A stretch of 64,000 nucleotides of DNA from Isoetes taiwanensis (GCA_021234155.1 JAJEKV010000139.1:642809-706808); one strand, 5' to 3'. Shown: positions 47,001-60,399, counted from the first letter of the stretch. Made by a program: numbers and translations. Notes: generated by a model from the sequence alone, not told the origin.

Positions 47001-50000
47001 ATGCTATCCAAGGGGATGTTTGGCTGGTCGCCTCCTCACATTCAGCCTTTGACACCCGTCTCAGAGGTGTCAGAACCACCAGAATCCCCATCTCCGTATT
47101 TGGATACTGGGGCTGATCCTGTGAATGTTGACGATGATTTACCTGCAGAAGAGATGGAGGATTTTGACCCATCTCCAGCTGCAGTTAGCTTCTTCAGACT
47201 CTTTGACCATGGTAACATGGTTGACTGGTTTTTAATGTTTATGGGGTCCGTATCTGCAATGACTCATGGGCTTTCATTACCAATTTATCTTCACATATTT
47301 GGAAAAATAATGAATATTTTTGGCCTAGGCAATGCGGGTCATAAGCATTACCAAGATGATGTAATACGAGAATTTCATAAGGTAACTTAACTTCAAATTA
47401 TTTTCTCATTAGATTCTGTGCAAATATTAGTAATCTATTTGCAACATCGTCTCTGGATGTATATTTAGAGCATTGTGGACAAGGAAGATTCTAATACTCA
47501 TTTGGTTACTTCTCTGGTGTTCCAGAATATATGTTGCCTGCTCAATATTACAACAAAATGATTTCTTTATCTATTCTTCTTTTGCAGCAAGCACTTTATA
47601 TTTTATATATCGCGGTGGCAGTCCTACTGGCTGGATGGATTGGTAAGGAATCACCCTAAATTTTAAAATCAATTCACTTAATCAAAACGAGTAGATATTT
47701 GTAATAAAACCTCGTAACACAAGAAAAAGAAAAGAAACAGTTATAATGAACTTGTTGGAGTTGTAGGAGGCTGATTGTCTAGTATCAAACCTTATAAGCT
47801 CCTACTCATTTTCATTTTCTTCCTTTGGTCTCTTGCTTCACTTTTGTTTCAGCGGGTTCAATTTTTTTTAAATTTTACCAGAAATGCTATCTAAATGATA
47901 TGTTAGATTTTCAAATTTCTTTTTTGGCATCTGCAATTGGTCTCTATGTGTCTAAAGGGTCATTGCTCTCGCTGATTTATGTGAGATGGTTTTTTGCAGA
48001 GGTTTCGTGTTGGATGTATACTGCTGAAAGGCAATCATCCATAATCAGGTCAAAATGCATTCACGTCCTGTTGCATCAAGACATGTGTTTTTTTGATACA
48101 TATGGAACTTCAGATGAGATTGTCGCCCAGGTGTCTGAAGATGTCCTTTTTATTCAATACACGCTTAGTGATAAGGTATTTCATGTTATTGTCCATTGTC
48201 TATTGAGGGCTCTCTGGTTTTGTTAAGTTGCAATACAAACTTCCGTTCTTAATTATAACAGGTGGGGCATTACATTCACAACATGGCAATATTTCTGGGA
48301 GGCCTGGTTGTAGGATTTTTAAACAGTTGGCAGATTGCACTGTTAACATTAGCCACCGGACCTCTTATAGTTGCTGCTGGAGGAGCATCAAATGTATTTT
48401 TGCACAGGCTTGCTGAAAAGGTCCAGGATGCATATTCTGATGCTGCAAGCATTGCAGAACAGGTACAAATTTATCATTTATTTAAAGGCTGGCATTTAGT
48501 ACTATCTCTTTACCATAATTGCTTCATGAGGCTTGGCTACAGAATCCTGCAATAGAAACTCTTCTATGCACATTAATAATTTCAGCAACTACAAAACATG
48601 AAAGTTAATCACACTATCTTTTGACCAATGAATTGCTGAAATCTGACAGAGGCTCAAATTGTTCCTTCTTCTGCGCATAGAGATAATCTTTGCCATGGGA
48701 ATCTCCCACTCTATAGCTGGTGAAGCCCAGATGGTCTGTCAAATAGTTAATAGATATCTAATATAATGCTTAGGCGCATTTAAACAGATGCATGCTTTCA
48801 AAGGCTCCACAAGAACCTCAAAATTCATAGTTCGTGAATATGATATCATTCAAGAGTCCCTTCCAAATAACTAGAATATTGCTTGCTGAATATGATGCTA
48901 AACCCTTGCAACTGGAAGTAGTCTGCCAAGCAATGTCATATTTACATAAAGTTACACCTTTCCAGCCAGGGACACACAAGAAGGCAGAAGAAACTCCCTT
49001 TGCTGGCTTATGTTTTAGCAAAAACCTTGGTTCACCTAGATAAGATATGCTGGTTTCAAAAGAAAATTAAATCAGCTCCATGGCCTTTTCTATGGATAAT
49101 ATTCCACCTTTTCAATACAACTCAGCTGCACTTATCTCAACATAATCACCAGCAGATTAATCAGCTTATTCACCATCTGCCACAGAGTTGTCCACAGAGA
49201 AGATTTTACAAGAAGAACTTCAGCTGACAGCTTCATTGTAAGACCTGGGTATCTAGATATTGACCTTCCGAATAATATGAAATGCTCAAAGGGGCAATTT
49301 AGAATGTTATCTCACCAGCTGGAAATGGAGATTTTGAGCTAAGCGTGTTAACTGCGAGCAGGCCCATTGTGGGATCTGAATACGGTTGAGTTGGAGGAGC
49401 ATTTCATCTTTACCTGCCTTGCCTATTACATCAAAAGAGGAATATATCGTTGCCTCTTTCGAGATCCAACAATCTAGTCCCCAAATGGAAATGCTTAACA
49501 TGAGATAGCAACAGGCGCAGATGTAGTAGCATCTCATGAAGTTTTATGACCCAAAGACGTGTCACTATTTTCCCATATACTTTCTTCAAAATGCAGAAGA
49601 ACGAGGCACCTGAGGCTAAAGGTTCAAAGCAAGCACTATGTCATTTTTTCCATTAAGGATAGGATGACAATGTTATTCATCACACCAGAGAAAAAGAAGT
49701 ATCCTGATCTCAAGGGAATAGCATTAGGCATGTCCAAGAAAATAGCAGCATTGCTAAAATGTAAAGAGTCTTTCAGAAGAGGAAACATGATAGAAAACAA
49801 AAGGAAACTCACTAATGCTTATATTTGGACATATGTCAGAGCGCACCTTCACCAAGCGGCAAACACTTTTGAAACAGTTAGTTTGCAATAGTTTATTAGG
49901 AGGGATGTGCCTTCCTGCACGATCAAAATACTGTCTATGCTTGGTCCGATAACCCTATGGGTCCTAACTAGACATTATTAAATATCTCTTTCTTCCTTTC

Positions 50001-53000
50001 TTTCCTTTTTCTCTCTCTTTGAGTTTTTTGTGTTTTATAAAAAAAACTGTGCAATTATTGAAACTGCTGTTAGCTAAACTACTTGGTGGTATCTTTGCAG
50101 GCTATAACTTATGTGCGCACACTGTATGCATCTGCCAATGAAACTTTAGCCAAGTATTTGTATGCGAATGCTTTACAGACAACTTTGAAATATGGAGTTC
50201 AAATCAGCCTTGTACAAGGAGTTGGTCTTGGCTTTATATATGGGCTTGCTATTTGCTCTTGTGGATTATAGTTATTCTATGGGCGTTCACTTGTAGCAAA
50301 TAGTAAAGCAAGCGGTGGAGATATAATTGTTGCTGTGTTTGCAGTCATTTTGAGTGGCCTGTAAGATATATCATCCTTATTATTTTTAATTGTACAATTT
50401 GTCTCTCTCAGAACAACAATTTCATAGAAACAAAAAGTTCTGCTTATTAGAATAATATTAAAAAAATGAAGAATAAGAAGCATAGCCCCTTACTTTAAAG
50501 CAGAAGCATGGGAAATGCAATATAGAAAATAAGCTCTTTTGCTTAGGGAGATAATGATTATGATCAGGACAGAAAATTACAACGCACACATGCAAAAAAG
50601 ACGTTTCAGATAGATATATGTAGTCAATTTTACTTGAGCGTAAAAAGACTTGTTGGCATTTATTATTCTCTGGTGCTGTTCAGAGTTGGTAGAAAATGCC
50701 TAATTTATTATTGAAATTAGTAAGAAGCATAATTAAGTGTTTTCCAATATGTCTAGAATAATATTTATCACTTCTAACCTACATGTCGTAAAAACAGAGG
50801 TCTAAACCAGGCAGCCACAAACTTCCTTGCATTTGAACAGAGCAGAGTGGCAGCATACAGATTATATGATATGATTAAACGTGGTTCAAAAAATGATCAG
50901 GAGGGAAAGACCCTGCCAAATGTTCAGGGTAACTTGGAACTGCGGAATGTGTATTTTAGCTACCCATCACGCCCTGATATTCCAGTATTAAGTGGCTTAT
51001 ATCTATCACTTCCAGCGAAAAGGACAATGGCATTAGTTGGGACTAGTGGTTCTGGAAGAAGCAGCATTATATCTTTAATTGAACGTTTCTATGATCCGAC
51101 ATTAGGTGAATATGCTTTTGCTTTCATTTCTGTATTCTCAAATAATGTTTGGCATGCTGACAAAGACTGATCACCTACATGCTTCAACTTTTATTACAAT
51201 AATGTGCTATTGAAATCTGGAACTTAAGAAGTTACTCTGGTCCCTGCACTCTTGTCAGGTGAAGTCCTGCTAGATGGCGAAAACTTAAAAGCCTTGAGCT
51301 TGGAGTGGTTAAGAAGTCAGATAGGGCTTGTAGGGCCTGAGCCAGCATTGCTTGCTACCTCGATCAGAGAAAATATATTGTATGGAAGAACGCCTGGCAG
51401 TGCTGATGAGGTGGAAGAAGCAGCAAAAATTGCACATGCACATGCGTTTATCAGTTCCCTTCCAAATGGTTATGAAACACAGGTAATATCATTGTCACTA
51501 TTGTAGTGAACGCATTCCCTTAGTGTTGGTTCTGACATGCCAGAGCTTGCACAGATTGGAGACAAGCAATTAGTTCTCACTGAGGAGTTAAAATTAAAAA
51601 TTGCAATTGCGAGAGCTGTTCTTAAGAATCCTTTAATTCTTTTGCTTGATGAAGCGACAAGTAATCTTGACACGCAGACGGAAAGATTAGTTCAACAAGC
51701 ACTTGACATACTTATTTTAGGCCGCTCTACAATGATAGTGGCACATCGTCTCTCAAGTATTCGTACCGCAGATTGTATTGCAGTCATTGAGGAAGGACGG
51801 CTTGTTGAAATGGGTTCTCATGATGAGCTTCTGAGCATAGAAGGTTCATATGCCGAACTCTTACGCATAGAAGAGTCTGCAAATCGTGCTGAGAGGTAGA
51901 CCAATCGTGTTGTGGTTTAGTATTAATTTTATTAGTTTATCTCTATGATGAACCTTGGCAATTTGATACTATTTCCTTTTTCTCTTATTATTGTTTGTTG
52001 TGTGCATCATGCAGGATAAGAAGTTGTAAGGAAGCCATTGTGATACAATCACAACCAGAGAACACTACTGCATATCTATTGAAGTCCGCATCTATGAATG
52101 GCATGCATATCATTGAGATGTGTAGTCTGCATGGTTCTCCACATCTTCTAAGCCCCTCTGAAGAGAAACTTGAAAGTGGCCGCAGATCTGTCCTTGAGAA
52201 GGTCCCATCTGTGAAGCGACAGGATAGTCTTGAATTAGCTCTCGCATCTTTACCCAAGTTGGATCTACGGAGCTTTCCTAGATATTCTTCCAATCAATCT
52301 GATCCAGAGTCTCCTGTTTCGCCACTGTTAACTTCAGATCCTAAGAATGAGAGATCTCATTCAAAAACCTTCAACAGATCGATTTCCCACTTGATTGAGC
52401 TGGATTCTCGTCCGAAGCCCAGTGATCAAACAAGTTTGATGGAGCCATCACTCTTTAGACTCGCTAAGCTAAGCTCCCCAGAATGGCTTTATGCGTGCTT
52501 AGGTGGTACAGGTGCAGCATTGTTTGGCTCCTTCAATCCATTTCTTGCACTTATTGTTTTCCAAGTGACAGAGAAATACTACCAAAAGCATGACAAACAT
52601 AACAAACACGAAATTAACAAGTGGTGTTTGGTACTAATGGCAATGGGCATTTTAACAATACTTGTCAACTTTCTTCAGCATTTCTATTTTGGAATCATGG
52701 GAGAAAAGATGACAGAACGCATCCGGAGAATGATGTTTTCAGGTACCATTTGTTGAAACTGATTCTTGTAACATTTTATGGGATATATATCTTTCTAAGT
52801 GATTTTATCCCTGATTTATTTGAATGCAGCAATCCTACGGAACGAAATCAGCTGGTTTGACAAAGAGGAAAATGATCCAGAATCACTTTCAATGCGGCTA
52901 GCAAATGATGCAACATTTGCTCGTGCAGCTTTCAGCAACCGGCTATCTATCCTAATTCAGGATGCTACGGCAATTTTTGTGACTATTGCAGTTGCAATGG

Positions 53001-54738
53001 TGGTTAAGTGGCACATGGCACTGGTTGCTCTCTGCACAATCCCATTCCTCGTAATCTCTGCAGTCTTCCAGGTAGGACCATAGCTGCTTATTATGCGTAA
53101 TATATATTATCAAATGTCATGAATTGTGTGTGTCACTTATGGATGAAATAAATTTCACAAGGAGAATACCCTGTATTTGTGTTTATGAAAAGAAGCTATA
53201 GTCAGCATGTAGTTTCCATCTAAGTCCAAAACATTAATTTCATTTTGGGTGCAGTGCTACTTATTTTATTTGGTAGCTGCAGTTTAATGACTGATTTTAA
53301 ATATTATTGTTTCAGTCAGTGCTTCAGTCAGTTCTTCAGTTCTTTTCTGCACAATAGTTGAAGTTTTTCTTGTTCTGTTTGGTGGTTTAGGCTAGGCTAA
53401 AAGGTTCAAAATTTGTGGCATTTAAGGGAAAACTGAAATTGCAACCATTTATTGAAATTTTCCTCATTGCTGTTTATCACTCACCCCTAACATTGACCGT
53501 CAATTATACAGAGAAAATGGGTCATGGGATTCTCTGGAGACATCAAAACAGTGCATAAGAAGCCAATTTTGGTTGTTGAAGATGCAGTTAGGGATATCTA
53601 TACAGTTGTTTCATTCTCTGCTGGGGATATGGTGCTGAACTTGTATAAAGAACAGCTTAGAGAGGTAGAAAGACTCAGCTTTATACATGGTCAATGGAGG
53701 GGACTACAATTTGGCATCTCCCAGTTTCTGCTGTTTGGATGCAATGCATTCATCCTTTGGTTTGGGTCTATATTGTTCCAGAATGGCCAATCAAATCTTT
53801 CAGATGGTTTGGAAGTGTTCTTCGTTTTCTCATTCGCAACATTTGCATTGGCAGAGCCATTTGGACTAGCTCCTTACATTTTAAAACGCACATCATCACT
53901 TGGTTCAGTGTTTGGTATAATTGATAGGAAGCCGAACATTGATCCTGATGATCCTGCAGGGTTGAGGCTTCCAAATATCTACGGCACAATTGAGCTAAAA
54001 GATATAGAGTTCTCATATCCAGCAAGACCTGATATGCTGGTCCTGAAGAATCTTGACTTAAAAGTTACAGGAGGCCAAACAATGGCCATTGTTGGAACTT
54101 CTGGATCAGGAAAAAGCACAATCATTTCATTAGTAGAACGGTTTTATGATCCACAATTTGGACAGGTGATGCTTGATGGGAAGGACATAAGAACGCTTGA
54201 TTTACGCTGGCTTCGTGCTCATATGGGTCTGGTGCAACAAGAACCTCTGCTTTTTTCAACCACCATTAGGGAAAATATCATTTATGCTAAGCGATGTGCA
54301 ACTGAGTCGGAAATGAAAGAAGCGGCAAGAATAGCCAATGCCCATCATTTCATAAGCAGTTTGCCTCATGGATATGATACCCATGTTGGAATGAGAGGCC
54401 TGGAGTTCACAGCTGGTCAAAAGCAGCGTATTGCAATAGCAAGAGTGATTTTGAAAAATGCCCCTATTCTACTTCTAGATGAAGCAAGCATAGCTATTGA
54501 AAGTGAGTCCAGCCGGGTTGTACAAGAGGCATTAGATACATTGATAATGGGGAACAAGACTACAATTATCATTGCTCATCAGGTTGCAATACTTAAGCGC
54601 GTTGATGTGATTGCTGTGCTTCATGATGGCCATATAGCAGAAGAAGGTACACATGATAATCTGATTGAAAAGGGTGGGATTTATGCACGACTCATGCAGC
54701 AACATATGAATAAGCCCTTGCGACAACATGTATCCTAA
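47001..54738 (+). CDS. ABCB20: ABCB6/ABCB20-type full-size ABC transporter, interrupted by an in-frame TAG
   Basis: This encodes a membrane exporter of the MDR/PGP class; the Arabidopsis ABCB6/20 relatives are auxin transporters. Exons: 47001-47381, 47588-47642, 48000-48175, 48262-48462, 50101-50360, 50798-51105, 51259-51482, 51555-51895, 52015-52742, 52830-53071, 53512-54738. All junctions are GT..AG and in phase, predicting 1380 codons before the stop. The start [20 protein letters not shown] is the family's hallmark N-terminus. Layout is TMD1-NBD1-linker-TMD2-NBD2. TAG at 50269-50271 (codon 328, in TMD1, where the family has Gln) truncates it. NBD1 has Walker [10 protein letters not shown] (Arg for Lys445), GPEP for the Q-loop, and no LSGGQ (LTEEL). 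NBD2 has GTSGSGKST (Lys1173), QQEP and EFTAGQ. It could be a young pseudogene, a null allele or a sequencing error. Confidence 0.85.
48600..50020 (+). mobile_element. LINE 3' fragment in ABCB intron 4
   Basis: Homologous to 21240-22500: both contain ATAATGCTTGCTGAAT-like sequence, a TTACATAAAGTTACACC block, a KKYPDLKG / SKK peptide region and the end CCCTATGGGTCCTAAC..GACATTATTAAAT followed by a T/C-rich tail (49985-50020). The 3' UTR stem-loop AGGAGGG..CCTTCCT is at 49898-49916. It accounts for most of the 1.6-kb intron, in the same orientation as the gene. Splice sites around it are intact. The left boundary is approximate. Confidence 0.7.
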
Positions 54739-55497
54739 CATGAAAAGAGTTTAAAGATCATGTTTGCATGATCATGATTTTTTAAAGTCGAGCTTTGAAA
54801 TGAGGCTTTTAAGTCTAGCTTTTAACGAGGTTTTTCAACACCACTATATGTAATGTAACCCATGGCTAACAAAAGTTAGTCATCCTATCGTCACCTCACA
54901 ACTGAATGTCTGCATGGAAGATTGCATTGTAAGGGATTATTCCACACATCTTGGCAAGCCAGCACAGGACTTGTTTGATTTGCAGGCTCTTTTATAATGT
55001 CAAGAATTTACACACGACACTGTCACAAAAACTCACAAATTAGTGGAGAACTGATGTAACAAAATTGAACAACTGTGATTCATATTGTCTTAAAGGTGGA
55101 ATCACTGAAAATATCACTGCGCATCGAGGTTTTCTTATTCAGCAAATAGAGCATCTAGATAAAAACAGAATTTGCTCAATGACCCACAAAACAAGCTTTC
55201 ATACTACAAAGGATCCCTACCACAGTTCCTCAACCACTTACCATCTGTTTCGTAAAGATCCATCGCCTTGGCTTCCAAAGAGTACCTAAGGAGCGTGGCA
55301 TGAGGTGTGCTGAGTCGTCCACGAGAGCATTTGTGGATATTATCAAAAGCATTTTGGGGTTGCGAACCGAATATCTTGGCAGAATAATTTTCCCCATATT
55401 TGTGAATGGGAGCTTTGTTTTCGGGAGAACGTTCTATGAATATTCTTTTTTACATATACTAGGTAATTTATATTTACATAATACAAGAAATTTATCG

Positions 55498-55515
55498 CGG
55501 CGGCCAAGGCCGCCG
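55498..55515. repeat. Perfect GC-rich hairpin in AT-rich DNA
   Basis: CGGCGGCC-AA-GGCCGCCG is a perfect 8-bp stem. A CTAG motif lies 38 bp to the left (55459-55462), further away than in a standard Helitron end. Confidence 0.6.
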
Positions 55516-56399
55516 TGAACATTTCTCTTTTTCAAAACTGTGCAGTTGGACCCCAGTTAACGTCCAACATTCTCTTCTGCAATGGCCAAGTGATTCTAGA
55601 TTGATGTGAAGCAACTTCGTAAGATCTTACATGCTAACTCTAATTTAGAAATTACAAAGTACAATATTTAGCTTAGTCTTTTAAAAAGTTGGTCAATACT
55701 TTTTGTTATTGAAGGTTCATGTGTTCACAGACATCAAACATCAAGTAGAATTATCAATTTGCAGAACTGAAGATGCCTCATCATCACTAGAATGATATTT
55801 TTGCGAATAATATAAATTACGAAATAAATCCAAAAGGAACTCCAATACAAAGATCTCTAACACAAAGGTTGGTGAGTTACCAAAGGCTCATCCACCATCC
55901 ATAAAAATCATCTAGATTTAGCTCAATAATGTAGTCTTTTTTCATTTGTGCCATCTCTCGCAAATCAAAATATAATTGCAAATCAACTCAAACGTTAAGC
56001 TACAATTTCACACAACGATAGAATCCACATACGATTCACGCCAAGATTAAGGATGAAAGAAAAATGCTAGTTTCATATTAAACAATCCAAGCTTTAGCAA
56101 TGTAACAAAATGGGAGAATATTTACCTTGCATGCAATTAGTGAAGCAGAAGAGAAGCGCTCACAATAGCTCTTCAAGTGCTCTCAATGCGTCGAGACAAT
56201 AAGAAGACCTTCTATTTATAAGATGGAGTTTTGTTGGATGATCGACACACATGACTAATCTAGGGCTATATTTATGCCAAGTGCCTATATCACAACTCGC
56301 ATGTAATCATTAATATCATTCGATATATATTTCATATCCATAATTATCCTAAAATGGATATCATTAAGATTCTATATATATTGGGATTGATATCTTCTA

Positions 56400-56660
56400 A
56401 CAAATTTGCCAATGGCCACAATAAATGCAAAGTGCACACATGTCGTGCTTTGATAATTCGCAATAAATTCAAAGCGTATTAATGGCCACAATAAATGCAA
56501 AGTGTATTAATGGCTGCAATAAATGCAAAGTGCACAAATCTGCCATAAATGCGATGAATGCAACGTGTCATTCTATGGTAATGCTCATATCTTCCTCCGC
56601 CATAAATGCTCATAAATGCCTCAAATCTGAAATTAATGCCATAAATGCCTCAATGCAACG
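56400..56660. repeat. Degenerate ATAAATGC repeat cluster
   Basis: ATAAATGC or a close variant recurs about a dozen times in 260 bp, with longer blocks such as AATGGCCACAATAAATGCAA (56411 and 56483) and GCAACGTGTCAT (two copies). Confidence 0.7.
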
Positions 56661-57446
56661 TGTCATGCTCTCCTAATTTGTAAGGAAGATATTAGAGGCG
56701 AGCAGAAAAATGTATCTGCCTTATAATAGGAAGGATGATTTATAGATATTGCCTGCAATGCCATGGTTCTCTAAGAGAACCATTGTTCTGGGGGAAAAGA
56801 CGCCTGTTTTGGCGTCACACCATTTTGGACTTCAAAATCCATCTATAGCCTGAGACTTCTATGGCGCAGGCTTTATTTGGCTTTGTCTACTATATATATC
56901 CATGTTACTTGCTAGCATTCCTCGTTGGCGTTTCCTCTGAGCTGATATCTCTTTGTTCCAGAGTTCCTACTGCTATTCAGGTCCTGTGTTCCCTAGTTTT
57001 TCCTCAGATGGATTGGGTTCAGGATGTACCTGGTTCTTAAGGACCATGGTGCTCCTGATGATCTGAACCCAAAAACAAGTGTAGATCTTGCTTTCGTGGT
57101 TTCTGTGCATCCTTGTTGCCCATGGCCTCTCTGCTCCCGTTCTAAGCAATTTCATTTGCCTTGATCAGTTCTTAGTGTTCTTGAGCAGTACTCCTGGGCA
57201 TGACCCTGCCGCATTGGCTGCTTTTCTGTGGATCTACTGTTACCCACGATCCGCCTCAGCTCCTAGCCTCGCCCAGCTTCTAAAATCGGGCAGTTTTTGG
57301 CCGCTTGGGGCGGCTTGACCACAGGTCGGTCGCCGGATTCTGTCGCAGGCGATCCCTGCGTTTCAAAAAGCCTCCAGCGTTACCAGGTGCAGGTTTCCCC
57401 GCCACTTCTGTTTTGTGGTTTGGGGTTTCACGGGTCCGGTATCCCC

Positions 57447-57830
57447 TCCTTTATTATTTCTATTAAAAAGGTTTTTTGTTTGGCGTAGTTGTTAGGCCTA
57501 TATGGGTGGTTGGTTTTTTGTTTTTAGATAGGGTGCTTGGGGTTGTTTGAAGGCAGTAGAGTTTGTATCGATCGTCCTTTCTTATTTCTTTCAAAAGTTT
57601 TTTCTTGGCATGGTTGTTAGGGCTAGATGAGTTGTTGGTTTTGTTTTTTAGATAGGGTGTTAGGGGTTGTTTGAATGCACTAGAGTTTGTATAGATTGTC
57701 CTTTCTTATTTCTTTTAAAAGTTTTTGTTTGGCATAGTTGTTAGGCCTAAATGGGTTGTTGGCTTTTTGTTTTTTAAATAGGGTGCCAGGGGTTGTTTGT
57801 ATTGTTAATCTAGGAGTTGGTTTCATGCCT
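57447..57830. repeat. ~125-bp tandem array, 3 units
   Basis: Units are phased by TTGGCGTAGTTGTTAGGCC at 57480, 57605 and 57729. Each also contains ATAGGGTG..GGGGTTGTTTGAA and, at the start, TCCTTTCTTATTTCTTT. The third unit is partial. The strand is T/G-rich. Confidence 0.8.
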
Positions 57831-59582
57831 TCCTAGGTTTCTCGAACAAAAAGTCTTTTTGATGGATTTACGTCGTTTTCGGAGATTTAGAAAAATTAGT
57901 CTGCCTTTGTCGTGCCAAGAGTGTTTATCCATATATAGATTATGTTTACCCATGCTTGCACAACTTTAGTTCCCACTTTATATGTTGTGAGTATTTGTGC
58001 ACCTCCACTTTTCTATGATCATATGTTGTTCTCAATTACCCACAATACTATATAAGATTTACCTGCTTATATAGCTTTGTTTTGTTGGGTGCATTTGATA
58101 CAATCTTTGTGGTGCGTTAAAGTATATGAGTGGTGATGATGTTGTCGTCCTTAGCTTGCAGGTAATTCAAGAAGCTCATTTCAGTGGATAGTATCTTGCT
58201 TCTAGAGACTAGTCGAGTCCTACGATGGTGAAACGGGGGTGGGGTCTTGCCTAGTATGGCCACAAGACTCCTACAGTGTGTTTGACTTATAGCCAGTCCT
58301 CGTGTTAGGGCCGGGTATGGGTCCGACACCTCTTGGGTCGCAGGAAACGTGCCTATATGGACGTCCAGGGCTCGATGGGTGCGTTGAGGCGGCCTATGGA
58401 TTTTGGGGGGTTTAAGTCGAGTACGAATGTGGGGGTCGCTAAGGAGGCACGATTCTCTAGTACACCCAGGGATCCAATGTGATCGGAATGGGGACACCTC
58501 CCTGACTTGCCTCATTGGATCGGGGAGATGTAACCCGGAGCAGTCTCATAGGGTGATTCCATGGGATTGCATCTCCGGAAGGCTACAATCACGCCATAGC
58601 ATGTTTCAGCCTATCTGCAAAGTGTGCACAGGAGGGGCGGATGGAGTGGACTGCCCTATGCCAGCCAACACCATGTTATACCTCTGTCTGCTGATATCTT
58701 GAGGCCCTGACCGTCAGTCGACCCCCATGGAGCCTGAGCCAAGGGTAGAGCCTTACTTATGGTGTATTGCTATGTATCATATGTGGTATTGCCATTTAGT
58801 TGATGATGATGGATGGGCCACCCTTCGTGGTGGTATATTATTTTGAGCATGATTGATGTGTGTGCTAACATGTATGTACACTTCCACTGTATAGGGTTCA
58901 TATAGAGGACGTGGACGAATGACACCTCCGTGTTCCTCGCCCGGACACTTGGCCATCCCAAGTGGTCTGAGTTAGACGGAGGGCCCTTCCATGGTGATGT
59001 AGTCACCAGGGGAGGGGAATTCCCATGTTTATACGATGGGAATATCGTATAGATTCAGGGAGCATCACAATAGTAAGTGTTTATTTTAGAGAAAAACTCC
59101 AAAATACCCTTAAGTTTTGCGAAATTGCTAAAATGCCCCTGATTTACGAGTATTTTTTATGAAAATGATCGTAACTTTTGGTGATGATGCAAATGAGAAT
59201 ATGTCCTCCAGATGATATGCTGAGAAGAATAAGATCTTTCCAACAAAGGTAAGATCACCTAAACTGAAACCCAGAATCACAAGCCAAGTTATTTTTGACG
59301 CATAAAATAATTATAAGGATTTAAGAGAGCATTTCTTGAGAAACCAGACTCTGATTTAGGTGTTCTTAGCTTCGATGGAAAGATCTCGTCTATTTACAAT
59401 TTATTTGAAGGAAACATTCTTGTTTGACACATAACTAAGAAATTACAGTCATTTCCATCAAAGGGACGTTTTGGCACTTATAATAAACTTAAAAGCATTT
59501 GAAAATATCAAATAATTTCTTCAAATTCAGCAATAACAATTCTATTTTCTTCTTTCTCTTTTCATGTTGCAGCAACCTTTGC
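57831..59582. other. Spacer, possibly old LTR-type sequence
   Basis: The 58200-59030 part is distinctly GC-richer than its surroundings and lacks ORFs with domains. It could be a solo LTR or LTR-adjacent sequence, but no repeat partner is in the window. The rest is AT-rich and uninformative. Confidence 0.3.
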
Positions 59583-60380
59583 TTTTTTCTATGAAGTTGA
59601 GATGGTCAGGAATCATTATTTGACCTTACCATTCCATTTCACGTTCCCACTTCTTCTCAAACCATTATACATACTTGAGGTTCTAAATGCACGTCTTCAA
59701 TTGCTGAGTCCTCAGTAGTCACGATGATCTTCTTATTTATGTTGTTTAGTACCATCATTTTGGTAAGGAACTCGAAACGAACAAAAAACTGACTGAGGAT
59801 TCAAATCGAAGTCAATGTCCAAGGCAACCAATGCAAAATGAAAATGTATCTAGCATAAATGCCATGTCACAAAAAATGCAATGGAGTGTGAAACACAATA
59901 AAGTTCATATCCAGATGAAGCCAAGTATAAAGAATGTCAAATGATGAGGAGAGAAGACAATCTCTTAAGAAGCCCAAAACTGTAAAACAACTTCAAGAAC
60001 ACAATGCAAACTAAAACTTGTCAAATAGAACATACTGATGACAATAAATGCAATAGAACGCATTTTGAAAACTATATGAAAATGTTAAATAAAAAAGAAA
60101 CGACAGTTTTAAATGATATTATATGAAAAAATGATACTACATGCCTAAACCCATGAATAGATGCCTCAAAATAAATAGTACTTATAAGAACGAGGGATGA
60201 GATTGAGGCAGAATTTTTTCTATGAAGTCGAGATGGTCAGGAATCGTCATTTGACCTTAGCATTCTATTCCATGCTCCCACTTCTTCTCAACCTATGTAG
60301 TTCTAGATGCATGTCTTCAATTGTTGAGCCTTCAGTAGTCACGATGATCCACTTATTTATGTTGTCTAGTACAACCATTA
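59583..60380. repeat. Direct duplication of a ~175-bp segment
   Basis: 59583-59759 and 60214-60380 are similar throughout (TTTTTTCTATGAAG, GAGATGGTCAGGAATC, CTCCCACTTCTTCTCAA-like, CAGTAGTCACGATGAT). They are separated by about 455 bp of unrelated AT-rich sequence. Confidence 0.75.
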
Positions 60381-60399
60381 CTGCAAAGGTTATTCCCTT

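Larger units (their letters stand above)
54739..57446. other. ABCB 3' flank and gene-poor spacer
   Basis: The first few hundred bases would hold the ABCB 3' UTR. The rest has no recognisable gene. A TATA-like TATATATATCC occurs at about 56890, and a GC-richer, C/T-rich stretch follows to 57450, which looks like a transposon leader, but no coding domain is found. Confidence 0.35.

Noticed and set aside
51483-51554. Frameshift in ABCB NBD1 after GYETQ
   Set aside because: A 72-bp GT..AG intron restores a perfect join (TQ to [12 protein letters not shown]), so this is normal splicing and not a lesion.
58200-59030. Solo LTR of a Gypsy element
   Set aside because: Composition is suggestive, but no matching second copy, TG..CA ends or target duplication could be found by eye.
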